Shown: one piece after another, positions 1 to 7,100 of the stretch
How the letters are laid out: each line of letters begins with the position of its first letter
How positions within the stretch are numbered: the first letter of the stretch is position 1
From: Elusimicrobia bacterium RIFOXYB2_FULL_48_7
GTDB taxonomy: Bacteria; Elusimicrobiota; Endomicrobiia; CG1-02-37-114; XYA2-FULL-39-19
Length of the DNA stretch: 7,870 bases
Assembly: GCA_001800495.1 (NCBI GenBank)
Contig: MGVM01000045.1
Coordinates: forward strand, 3,100-10,969
Reading direction: 5' to 3'
The notes under the pieces: generated by a model
The model's input: only the letters and a program-made list of their open reading frames with translations
Database searches by the model: none
What the model was told of the DNA's origin: nothing
Program-made: the position numbers and the translations under genes

Positions 1-2693
1 TTTGGGGCGCGTGGAGCAACACCTGGAGTTTTACCGCGCGCGGAGTTAACTATCCGATAAACATAGTAATGGATACTACAACAGTTGCGGGAATCGGCAC
101 TCTTAAATGGAGCGCAAACCTTTTAGGCAGGGCACCGGCGAAGTACAGGGTATACGGCAGCGATGAAAAAGGATTCACAGTCAGCGACAGCACTCATGTT
201 GTTTTTGTTGGGGAAACCACGGAATTCGGCGTTCCTACAGGCTGGAAACAGGCGATATTCCCTTCAAATTTTGTAACTGAAACAACGGCCACCCAGCTGG
301 ATGTTGTCGGGCCGGGGCTTGCGCTTCCTAATACTAATAAAGCGTATTATCGCGTGGTTGCGGTGGACTCCGTTAATAAACGCAGCTGGTCTTCGGATTT
401 TGCTCAAACACCCAGTCCGTTTATTTACAGCCAGCCGGTGCTGGTGGGGCAGATTGGACAGCCGTATTCCTACCAGGTAAATACGATCCGCTCAATAGGC
501 GACCTGAAGTATAACAGCAACCTTTCAAGAAACTTCAGGGTTATTGAACGCCCGAAATATACGCTTACACAGGCGCCGTCGGGGTTAAGCATTAACCAGG
601 ATACAGGGTTAATTTCCGGCACGCCGGCCAGTTTAGGGACAGTGATTGTAAGCGTGGTTCTTCAGTCAGAAATCCGGGACTACGACCTAAGGTGGCTTGC
701 CTGGGGTATCGAACGTTCAACAGTAACGCCTATAAACATAGGTCCTTTCACGCAGCAGTATTTACTGGGAGATATAAATGATACAACCCCGCCTTCAAAT
801 GTCCCGGCTGTGCGCGATGGCACTGGCAGTGACGCCAGCGCCACATTTTCAACAACAACGCTTTCAGCAAACTGGGACTCCTCGGCTGATGCCGAGTCTG
901 GTATCTCCGGATATAAATACGCAATCGGCACAGCGCAAGGAGCGACCGATATTGCAGTGTGGACAACCATCAGCAATGTCACCTCGGTAACCAGAACCGG
1001 ATTATCCCTTTCGGCAGGGACGACTTATTATTTCAGCGTAGCGGCAATAAACGGAGCGGGGCTCCAGAGCGCGGCAACAACATATTCAAACGGGCAGTAT
1101 GTCGCGCCGGATGCCACGCCGCCAAGCGCGCCGGGAATTGTCAGGGACGGCGCCACAGCAGGCGTGGACATTTCAACAACAATATCCACTACACAGCTCA
1201 ACGCAACCTGGACCTCCTCGGCTGATGCCGAGTCGGGTATTTCAGGGTACAAGTACGCTATAGGGACAACAGCAGGCGGATTTGACACAACAAACTGGAC
1301 AACCATCGGGAATGTTCTGACAATTACCAAAACGAGTCTAAGCCTGAGCGTGGGCTCAACATATTACTTCAGCGTAAAAGCGGTCAACGGACAGGGCTTG
1401 ACGGGCACGGCAACAAATTCAAACGGAGTTTTAGTTGTCAGCACGGCTGATGCCTCAGCACCAACGGCTCCACCTGCAGTCAGGGACGGCGCTGTAATGG
1501 GCACTGATGACAGTTCCACTATTTCAGCAACCACGCTTTCAGCAAACTGGGCAGCAGCCAGCGACCCGGAAAGCGGTATTACCAATTACCAGTATGCCAT
1601 CGGCACCACGGCCGGAGGAATTGATGTTGCGACGTGGACTACTATCGGGAATGTTTTAACCATAACCCGAAGCGCTTTGACGCTTACACCGGGCTCAACG
1701 TATTATTTCAGCGTGAAAGCAATTAACGGCGGGGGATTAACAGGGCCCGCGGCAAATTCAAACGGGCAGTATGTAATCGCGATAGATACCAGCGATACAT
1801 CGGCGCCCGCGAATATAGGAGTAGTCCGGGACGGTTTAAGTAGCGATGTCGATTCATCGACATCTTTGACCCAGCTTTCCGCGAACTGGGAAGCCTCGGC
1901 TGACGCCGAATCGGGCATACTGAGATACTGGTATTCTATAGGCACTTCAGCCGGCGCGCTGGATACCAGGAACTGGACTGATAACGGCCAGGCAATTTCC
2001 GTTAATGCCACAGGGTTATCCTTAAGCGCCGGGGCAACCTACTACTTCAGCGTAAAAGTTGAAAACGGCGTCGGGTTGTTCAGCCAGGCAACAAATTCAA
2101 ACGGTCAGTACATAGCTGCAATACCGCTGACAGACACAACGCCTCCTGTGATTTCAGTAATAACAGCGCAGAACATAACTCAGGCTGAAGCGGTAATAAC
2201 CTGGACAACAGATGAACCAGCCACAAGCCTGGTGGAATACGGCAGTTCTGCAAATTACAATAAAACCACAACCCTTGATTCTACATATGTTACAGCCCAT
2301 AGCATGGCTTTACCAAATTTAACCGCAAATACTGTTTATCACTACAGGGTAATAAGCAGGGACACCTTCGGCAATGAGACTGCCTCGGTGGATTACACGT
2401 TCACAACGCTTCCTCCGGCACCAACACAGATAAACCCCGAAATACACGCCTACCCGAACCCGTACAGAATTGGTAATAACCCGGTAAAATTCAGGATGGC
2501 CGGGATGACAGGCGGGGAAGTTGGTATTTACACAATCAGCGGGCGGCTGATAAAAAAACAAACAGGCACAACAGAGATTTCCTGGGACGGAACCAACACC
2601 GATGGCGAGAAAGTCGGCAGGGGAATTTATATTTACAAAATCACCAGCAGCACCGGTGAAACCATAACCGGGAAACTGGCACTGACAAAATGA
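1..2693 (+). CDS. Secreted multi-domain Fn3-repeat protein with FlgD/T9SS-like C-terminal tail (5' end outside window)
   Basis: The reading frame is open from base 3, so the ATG at 69 is internal: it has no ribosome binding site, and the codons before it read WGAWSNTWSFTARG, like the end of an Fn3-type module. Domains by position: Fn3-like segment about 69-420 (YRVYGSDEKGFT ... AYYRVVAVDS); putative Ig (He_PIG-like) module about 430-665 with APSGLSINQDTGLISGTP; a linker; four Fn3-like repeats 780-2132; a purple-acid-phosphatase-like Fn3 module 2133-2420 (ITWTTDEPATSLVEYG); and a FlgD-Ig/T9SS-type-A-like tail 2439-2690 (EIHAYPNPYR, YTISGRL, GRGIYIYKI, ending GKLALTK). No catalytic residues can be assigned. 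An enzymatic or binding domain may lie upstream, out of view. The protein is probably extracellular or surface-attached. The module types are fairly clear; the function is unknown. Confidence 0.9.
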   Translation, partial: WGAWSNTWSFTARGVNYPINIVMDTTTVAGIGTLKWSANLLGRAPAKYRVYGSDEKGFTVSDSTHVVFVGETTEFGVPTGWKQAIFPSNFVTETTATQLDVVGPGLALPNTNKAYYRVVAVDSVNKRSWSSDFAQTPSPFIYSQPVLVGQIGQPYSYQVNTIRSIGDLKYNSNLSRNFRVIERPKYTLTQAPSGLSINQDTGLISGTPASLGTVIVSVVLQSEIRDYDLRWLAWGIERSTVTPINIGPFTQQYLLGDINDTTPPSNVPAVRDGTGSDASATFSTTTLSANWDSSADAESGISGYKYAIGTAQGATDIAVWTTISNVTSVTRTGLSLSAGTTYYFSVAAINGAGLQSAATTYSNGQYVAPDATPPSAPGIVRDGATAGVDISTTISTTQLNATWTSSADAESGISGYKYAIGTTAGGFDTTNWTTIGNVLTITKTSLSLSVGSTYYFSVKAVNGQGLTGTATNSNGVLVVSTADASAPTAPPAVRDGAVMGTDDSSTISATTLSANWAAASDPESGITNYQYAIGTTAGGIDVATWTTIGNVLTITRSALTLTPGSTYYFSVKAINGGGLTGPAANSNGQYVIAIDTSDTSAPANIGVVRDGLSSDVDSSTSLTQLSANWEASADAESGILRYWYSIGTSAGALDTRNWTDNGQAISVNATGLSLSAGATYYFSVKVENGVGLFSQATNSNGQYIAAIPLTDTTPPVISVITAQNITQAEAVITWTTDEPATSLVEYGSSANYNKTTTLDSTYVTAHSMALPNLTANTVYHYRVISRDTFGNETASVDYTFTTLPPAPTQINPEIHAYPNPYRIGNNPVKFRMAGMTGGEVGIYTISGRLIKKQTGTTEISWDGTNTDGEKVGRGIYIYKITSSTGETITGKLALTK
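780..2132 (+). repeat. Four tandem Fn3-like repeats inside the first gene
   Basis: Units are 780-1109 (330 nt), 1110-1448 (339), 1449-1793 (345) and 1794-2132 (339). Each begins with D-x-[TS]-[AP]-P, then VRDG, L-S/N-A-x-W, the core [AD][DP]-x-ESGI-x-x-Y-x-Y-[AS]-IGT, W-T, L-[ST]-L-[ST]-x-G-x-TYYFSVK and a closing NSNG or YSNG. Unit lengths are multiples of three, so they duplicate in frame. The fourth unit is a distinct subtype, with RYWYSIGT and DNGQ in place of YKYAIGT and IGNV. Repeats of this kind usually act as spacers or carbohydrate-binding scaffolds in secreted proteins. Confidence 0.88.
881..896 (+). repeat. Perfect dyad CTCGGC-TGAT-GCCGAG inside Fn3 repeats
   Basis: A 6-bp inverted repeat with a TGAT loop encodes the Ser-Ala-Asp-Ala-Glu-Ser core of an Fn3 repeat. 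The identical 16-mer recurs at 1217-1232 and in the third gene at 5604-5619. A decayed copy lies at 1895-1910 (loop TGAC, right arm GCCGAA). Other repeats use a different core (S-D-P-E-S-G) without the dyad. Most simply this is shared ancestry of the repeat units, with the protein sequence constraining the codons. Confidence 0.75.
2166..2420 (+). repeat. Copy 1 of a near-identical PAP-like Fn3 segment shared with gene 3
   Basis: This 255-nt block aligns without gaps to 6541-6795 at a constant offset of 4375. By hand count there are 31 mismatches (about 88% identity). They are uneven: 5 in the first 55 nt, 6 in the next 60, 18 in 2281-2340 and 2 in the last 80. A perfect run of 50 nt covers 2343-2392. 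The 33 nt just upstream differ at about 12 positions, and similarity falls off again after 2420. Confidence 0.88.
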
Positions 2694-2695
2694 CA

Positions 2696-2735
2696 GGATT
2701 TTTGTCATCCCCGAAGAGAATCTTATCGGGAATCC
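2696..2735 (+). other. Possible RNA hairpin between genes 1 and 2, just before the second gene's RBS
   Basis: In the 57-nt gap, CCCG-AAGA (2710-2717) can pair with TCTT-x-x-CGGG (2721-2730), with a GAA loop and a 2-nt bulge. GGATT (2696-2700) can pair with AATCC (2731-2735), enclosing the inner stem with an asymmetric internal loop. There is no T-tract after it, so it is not a standard intrinsic terminator. A role in mRNA processing or in setting expression between the genes is possible but unproven. Confidence 0.35.
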
Positions 2736-2737
2736 AT

Positions 2738-2743
2738 GGAGGT
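2738..2743 (+). promoter_or_regulatory. Strong Shine-Dalgarno site GGAGGT for the UroD-family gene
   Basis: GGAGGT lies 7 nt before the ATG at 2751. This is canonical spacing and fixes the start of the second gene. Confidence 0.85.
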
Positions 2744-2750
2744 CACATAA

Positions 2751-3851
2751 ATGTCTTACATAACTATTCCTTTACAAAACCCAAAACCGGATATTAAAAC
2801 CTTTTGTAAAATTATCAAAAGGGAAATAGTTCCAAAACGCCCGCCCCTGGCTGAATTCGCTATTTCCGATGAAGCAACTTACCCTGAATTACTGGAAAAG
2901 TTCCGGAAGCTTTATGAGACCCATAAACCAAGCAGCAGGGAATTCAAGGAAACACACGCGAAACTTGTGATAGAACAATGGCTCTCCCACGGGTATGATT
3001 ACGTCCATATCAGCGGAGGCTTGAGTTTCCAGAGAAAGGCGCGCGTTACAGATGATACAGCATCAGACAGCGGAAAAAGAACCTGGACAGAAGAAGGCAA
3101 AGGGCCTATTTCAAACTGGGAAGATTTTGAAAAGTACCCCTGGCCTAAGCCGGAAGACATTGATTTGCGCGCGTTTGAATTTGCTTCCAAGAACCTTCCG
3201 GACGGAATGGGCTTGTTCGTTCATCCTACTTTTGGTTATTTTGAACTGCCGATGGATGTTTTGATGGGATACGAAACCATGTCTTACGCTATGTTCGATG
3301 ATCCCGGGCTAGTTGAAGCGGTGTTTGCGAAAGCTGGAGAACTGCTGTACGAATTTTACAAAAAGATAGCCGGACTGGATAAACTCACCGGCTTTTTCCA
3401 GGGCGATGACATGGGTTTTAAGACAGCAACCTTTATGCCTCCTGATTTTTTAAGAAAACACGTATTGCCCTGGCATAAGAAAACAGCCCAGCTTGCGCAC
3501 GATAACGGTTTGTTGTACCTCCTGCATTCCTGCGGCCAGCTTGAAGCTATAATGGATGATCTGATTGACGATGTTAAAATAGACGCAAAGCATTCCTACG
3601 AGGATGCGATAACCCCGGTAACAGAATTCAAAAAGAAGTACGGGAAAAGAATAACGATCCTTGGCGGCGTTGATATGGATGTGCTGTGCCGCGCCCCGGA
3701 AGACAAGCTGAGGGCATATGTAAGAAATATTCTTGATGTTTGTTCTGAAGGCGGCGGTTACGCTCTCGGCTCAGGAAATTCGATAGCCAACTATGTCCCG
3801 TTTAATAACTACAAGATAATGCTTGAAGAAGGATTGAATTATAGCCGGTAA
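2751..3851 (+). CDS. Uroporphyrinogen decarboxylase (UroD/MtaA-like) family protein, not HemE
   Basis: This 366-residue protein is close to the usual length of the UroD superfamily TIM barrel. It has no signal peptide, so it is probably cytoplasmic. Family marks are the GDDMG segment at residues 218-222 followed by FLRKHVLPWHKK, the LLHSCGQ motif with His259 and Cys261 (the HxC zinc pair of MtaA-type corrinoid methyltransferases), ILGGVDMD, and GSGNSIANYVP at 340-350. The N-terminal RQAGR motif of true HemE is absent, so haem synthesis is unlikely. The third zinc-ligand cysteine of MtaA, expected in the GSGNSI region, is not seen; Cys313 and Cys331 lie nearby but in other positions. It sits between two secreted-protein genes. 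The substrate is unknown; a methyl-transfer reaction is an inference from the family. Confidence 0.9.
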   Translation: MSYITIPLQNPKPDIKTFCKIIKREIVPKRPPLAEFAISDEATYPELLEKFRKLYETHKPSSREFKETHAKLVIEQWLSHGYDYVHISGGLSFQRKARVTDDTASDSGKRTWTEEGKGPISNWEDFEKYPWPKPEDIDLRAFEFASKNLPDGMGLFVHPTFGYFELPMDVLMGYETMSYAMFDDPGLVEAVFAKAGELLYEFYKKIAGLDKLTGFFQGDDMGFKTATFMPPDFLRKHVLPWHKKTAQLAHDNGLLYLLHSCGQLEAIMDDLIDDVKIDAKHSYEDAITPVTEFKKKYGKRITILGGVDMDVLCRAPEDKLRAYVRNILDVCSEGGGYALGSGNSIANYVPFNNYKIMLEEGLNYSR

Positions 3852-3860
3852 GTATTTTGG

Positions 3861-3865
3861 GGAGG
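3861..3865 (+). promoter_or_regulatory. GGAGG Shine-Dalgarno with unusually short spacing before the third gene
   Basis: GGAGG, within the purine run at 3859-3867, ends only 2 nt before the ATG at 3868. The usual gap is 5-9 nt. No in-frame start lies just upstream. Starting at the next in-frame ATG (3901) would remove the basic residues of the signal peptide, so 3868 is kept. A CTG at 3871 would have a 5-nt gap, but CTG starts are rare. Confidence 0.6.
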
Positions 3866-3867
3866 GA

Positions 3868-6800
3868 ATGCTGACGAGAAAATTGAATCTCTTTTTGCTT
3901 ATGGCTATTCTGCTAACCATTTACCACGGAGGGCTTACAGATTTATTTGGGGCCAGCTATTACGTTCAAAACGGCGGAAATGACAATGCCGCGGGCACCA
4001 TTGCCGCGCCCTGGGCGCACTGTCCGGGCATGCACGAATGGACCGGGAGCCAGGCGCTCAGCCCGGGGGATACGGTTTATTTCATTAACTCCGGCACCTG
4101 GGCGGGTACATACAATAAATATGTTTTAAATGTCGCCACTGGGGGAATAACATACGACGGGTGCACCTGGGGCTCCGGCCCGGTTGGCTCAATGGCGAAA
4201 ATTTATTCATCAATAAAAATGCTTAGTGAGATGGGTATCGTTACCATTAACGTTGACCATCCGACTATTCCGACAGTAGTGAAGGGTTTTGAAATCAACG
4301 GCTCAACCGGAGATACAAACGGCATCCGTTTTATGCCGGGCAATTATACCCAACAAAATTTGACCGGTGCAGTCAAAAGAGTTGAAAACTGCGCGGTCTA
4401 TGACGCGGGAATCAGTACTACGAACTGGTCCTATGGAATTTGCGTGACAAGCATAGAAAACGGAGAGCATAAGACAGGCACCACTTTAAGCAACGTGGAA
4501 ATTCTTAATTGCAAAGTTGCCAGGGCCAGCAGGTCAGGTATTGTTGTTTATCCTTCCAGCGGTAATACTGATGACAAGTGCACAAATATAGTAATAAGGG
4601 GCTGTGAAGTCTGGGGTTGCGGGACAAGCACCACCAGTATTGCGGCAGGTATAGGCCTGAAAAATTGGACCAGCAATGTGCTGGTTGAATACAATTACAG
4701 TCACGATAATATCGGGCTTTCTGCATCTTTCCCGACGGGATTGGGTTTTTTTATGGATGGAGTATGGGAATGCGACGGGTCCTACCAGGCAACAGTCCGT
4801 TATAATATTTTTACGGGTAACGGCTCTGATGGCACTAGGTTTTCTAATGTAGGTCCTAGGGATGTATATTTTTACGGCAACATCGTAGCCAGCAATGGCG
4901 GAGCAGGAATCAGCATCAGGCCAAACAACGGCGGGCTTAGCACCAAAGATTTTAAAATGAAAATATACAATAATACATTTTACAAGAATTGCCGGGAGAG
5001 TGTCTGGAATGACGGAGAAGCAGCTTTGAACCGGACTATTTGGACAGCTTCAGTACTTGAATTTACCAATAATATTGTTTACGCCGATAGTACCGGAACA
5101 GGGCCGAGGATATGCCTGTACGATGAAATATCGCCAGCCAGGGTAACCGCGCATTCAAATAATATTTATTACAGGGCAGGCGGCGGCAACCTTGTCCGGA
5201 ATGGCACGCCATATTATACTTCGGCAAACTTAAGTTCGTGGGAAAGTTCAGCATATTCTACATTACCGGCATTCAAAAACACTACAAACGTGCCCAGTGG
5301 ATTTATCGGCACATACGGTGTAAATTTAATTCCCAACGCAGATGGTTTGTCCGTTGAAACAGGAACAGCTATAAATAACGGCGCTAACATCGGGAGCTCC
5401 TACAACGGAGCGATAAACCTGAGCGGTAAATCAGGCGCTCTGACAAGGCCGCAGGGAGGGGGGTGGGACATTGGAGCGTACGAATATACTATGATCGGCG
5501 TTGATACATCACCGCCGACAAACATTGCAACGGTAAATGATGGAACAGGCGCCGATGAATCGGCAACTACACTTACAACACAACTATCTGCCAACTGGAC
5601 CTCCTCGGCTGATGCCGAGTCCGGCGTAGCCGCATATAAATATGCAATAGGCACTTCACCAAGCTCTACAAACACATCCGGATGGGCGACAATCGGCAAC
5701 GTGCTGACAATCACAAAAACAGGATTAAGTTTGACAGTAGGGACAACATACTATTTTTCCGTGAAAGCGGTAAACGGGTCAACCCTTGAAAGCAATGCGA
5801 CCAATTCAAACGGCGTCGTTGTGCTGGATATCACTCCGCCGGTAATGGCCAGTGTCAGGGACGGCACCGGCGCGGATATAGTGTCAACCATGGCAAATGA
5901 CAGGCTTTCGGCCAACTGGGATGAAGCAAGCGACCCGGAGAGCGGTGTTTCCGGCTACCTATATGCGATAGGCACAACACCGGGCGGAACCAACGTTGCG
6001 GCGTGGACATCGCTAGGCAGCAATTATTTTTCAATTACAAGAAGCAGTTTAACACTCTCGCCTGGCTCAACATATTATTTCAGCGTAAAGGCGGTAAACA
6101 GCAGCAACCTGGCAAGTCTGCCGGTAAATTCAAACGGGCAGTATGTAATAGCTATTGATACAGGCGATATAACACCGCCGACAGCGCCGGCCGTTGTCCG
6201 GGACGGAAGCGGAGCTGACATCTCTTTCACGTATTCGTCAACCACTCTTACCGCAAACTGGGCTGCTTCAAGCGACCCGGAAAGCGGAATAGCCAGGTAT
6301 TGGATAGCCATAGGCACAATACCGGGTTCAGGCAATATCAAAACATGGTTTGACAATGGCCAAATGACATCATTCAACATGAATAGTTTTTCATTGACAG
6401 CAAATTTAACTTACTATATAAGCATAAAAGCCGAAAACAATGTTGGGCTGCAGAGCCTTTCGGCAACAACGTCTGACGGGCAGGTAGTATTAATACAAGC
6501 GCCAATAGATACCACGCCGCCGGTAATATCGCTTGTATTAGCGCAGAACATAACACAGACTGCAGCAGTAATAACCTGGACAACGGATGAACCAGCCACA
6601 AGCCTTGTGGAATACGGCAGTTCTGCAAATTACAATAAAACTACGACATTGGATTCTTCACTAGCAACAACCCACAGCATGGCTATAACTAATTTAGTTG
6701 CAACCAGCGTTTATCATTACAGGGTAATAAGCAGGGACACCTTCGGCAATGAGACTGCCTCGGTGGACTACACGTTCACAACGCTTCCTCCGGCAACCCC

Positions 6801-7077
6801 GATAAACGCGGAAATACACGCATATCCAAATCCCTATAGAATCTCCAACAACGGCGTGGTGAAATTCAGGGTAACCGGGGCAAGCAGTTTAGAAGTAAAC
6901 ATATACACAATAAGCGGCCGCTTGGTAAAAAAACTAAAAGAAATCCCGGGAGCAGCAGAAACAACCTGGGACGTCACCAATACCGAAGGCGAAAAAGTCG
7001 GCAGGGGAATCTACATTTACAAAATCACCTGCGGTTCCGGCGAAAGCGTAACCGGCAAACTAGCTGCGATAAAATGA
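3868..7077 (+). CDS. Secreted right-handed beta-helix protein with Fn3-like repeats and FlgD/T9SS-like tail
   Basis: This 1069-residue protein has a signal peptide: basic n-region MLTRK, a hydrophobic core, probable cleavage near LFGA29-SYYV. Residues 30-75 (YYVQNGGNDNAAGT, then LSPGDTVYF) match the usual start of pectate-lyase-like beta-helix proteins. Residues about 205-405 show stacked beta-helix turns such as NVEILNCKVARASRSGIVV, NIVIRGCEVWGCG and VYFYGNIVASNGGAGISI. The helix closes at 527-540 with RPQGGGWDIGAYEY, a common end of such domains. Then come three Fn3-like repeats (546-880), a PAP-like Fn3 module (881-976) and the C-terminal tail (982-1069, AEIHAYPNPYR ... GRGIYIYKI, ending GKLAAIK). 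It follows the UroD gene after 16 nt. It may bind or cleave a polysaccharide, but no lyase or hydrolase catalytic set could be assigned. Confidence 0.92.
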   Translation: MLTRKLNLFLLMAILLTIYHGGLTDLFGASYYVQNGGNDNAAGTIAAPWAHCPGMHEWTGSQALSPGDTVYFINSGTWAGTYNKYVLNVATGGITYDGCTWGSGPVGSMAKIYSSIKMLSEMGIVTINVDHPTIPTVVKGFEINGSTGDTNGIRFMPGNYTQQNLTGAVKRVENCAVYDAGISTTNWSYGICVTSIENGEHKTGTTLSNVEILNCKVARASRSGIVVYPSSGNTDDKCTNIVIRGCEVWGCGTSTTSIAAGIGLKNWTSNVLVEYNYSHDNIGLSASFPTGLGFFMDGVWECDGSYQATVRYNIFTGNGSDGTRFSNVGPRDVYFYGNIVASNGGAGISIRPNNGGLSTKDFKMKIYNNTFYKNCRESVWNDGEAALNRTIWTASVLEFTNNIVYADSTGTGPRICLYDEISPARVTAHSNNIYYRAGGGNLVRNGTPYYTSANLSSWESSAYSTLPAFKNTTNVPSGFIGTYGVNLIPNADGLSVETGTAINNGANIGSSYNGAINLSGKSGALTRPQGGGWDIGAYEYTMIGVDTSPPTNIATVNDGTGADESATTLTTQLSANWTSSADAESGVAAYKYAIGTSPSSTNTSGWATIGNVLTITKTGLSLTVGTTYYFSVKAVNGSTLESNATNSNGVVVLDITPPVMASVRDGTGADIVSTMANDRLSANWDEASDPESGVSGYLYAIGTTPGGTNVAAWTSLGSNYFSITRSSLTLSPGSTYYFSVKAVNSSNLASLPVNSNGQYVIAIDTGDITPPTAPAVVRDGSGADISFTYSSTTLTANWAASSDPESGIARYWIAIGTIPGSGNIKTWFDNGQMTSFNMNSFSLTANLTYYISIKAENNVGLQSLSATTSDGQVVLIQAPIDTTPPVISLVLAQNITQTAAVITWTTDEPATSLVEYGSSANYNKTTTLDSSLATTHSMAITNLVATSVYHYRVISRDTFGNETASVDYTFTTLPPATPINAEIHAYPNPYRISNNGVVKFRVTGASSLEVNIYTISGRLVKKLKEIPGAAETTWDVTNTEGEKVGRGIYIYKITCGSGESVTGKLAAIK
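5503..6507 (+). repeat. Three tandem Fn3-like repeats inside the third gene
   Basis: Units are 5503-5826 (324 nt), 5827-6165 (339) and 6166-6507 (342). They correspond in order to the last three repeats of gene 1. Unit one ends NSNGVVVL (gene 1: NSNGVLVV). Unit two ends NSNGQYVIAIDTGD (gene 1: NSNGQYVIAIDTSD). Unit three carries RYWIAIGT and DNGQ (gene 1: RYWYSIGT and DNGQ). The matching order points to duplication of the whole array rather than independent expansion. Confidence 0.87.
6541..6795 (+). repeat. Copy 2 of the near-identical PAP-like Fn3 segment
   Basis: This is the partner of 2166-2420, in frame in both genes. In the last 80 nt the two copies differ only at two silent third positions (His cac/cat, Asp gat/gac). 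Confidence 0.88.
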
Positions 7078-7088
7078 CGCAAATCCCT

Positions 7089-7092
7089 GGAG
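7089..7092 (+). promoter_or_regulatory. Shine-Dalgarno GGAG for the fourth gene
   Basis: GGAG ends 8 nt before the ATG at 7101, within the 23-nt gap after the third gene. This spacing and the signal peptide that follows support the 7101 start over the internal ATG at 7149. Confidence 0.75.
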
Positions 7093-7100
7093 AACAATTC

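Noticed and set aside
69..71. ATG at 69 as the start of the first gene
   Set aside because: No Shine-Dalgarno precedes it, no signal peptide follows, and the frame is open with plausible Fn3-like protein sequence back to the window edge.
680..2011. Series of antisense open frames of 70-100 codons over the Fn3 repeats (also 5400-5714 and 6075-6380), with similar predicted products
   Set aside because: They resemble each other only because the sense-strand repeats do. They have no ribosome binding sites of their own and lie wholly inside strong sense genes.
2691..2707. TGACA/TGTCA hairpin as an intrinsic terminator for gene 1
   Set aside because: The stem is only 5-6 bp and AT-rich, and no T-run follows it.
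2751..3851. Calling the second gene hemE (uroporphyrinogen decarboxylase of haem synthesis)
   Set aside because: The N-terminal RQAGR substrate motif is missing and the HxC motif is that of the methyltransferase-like branch.
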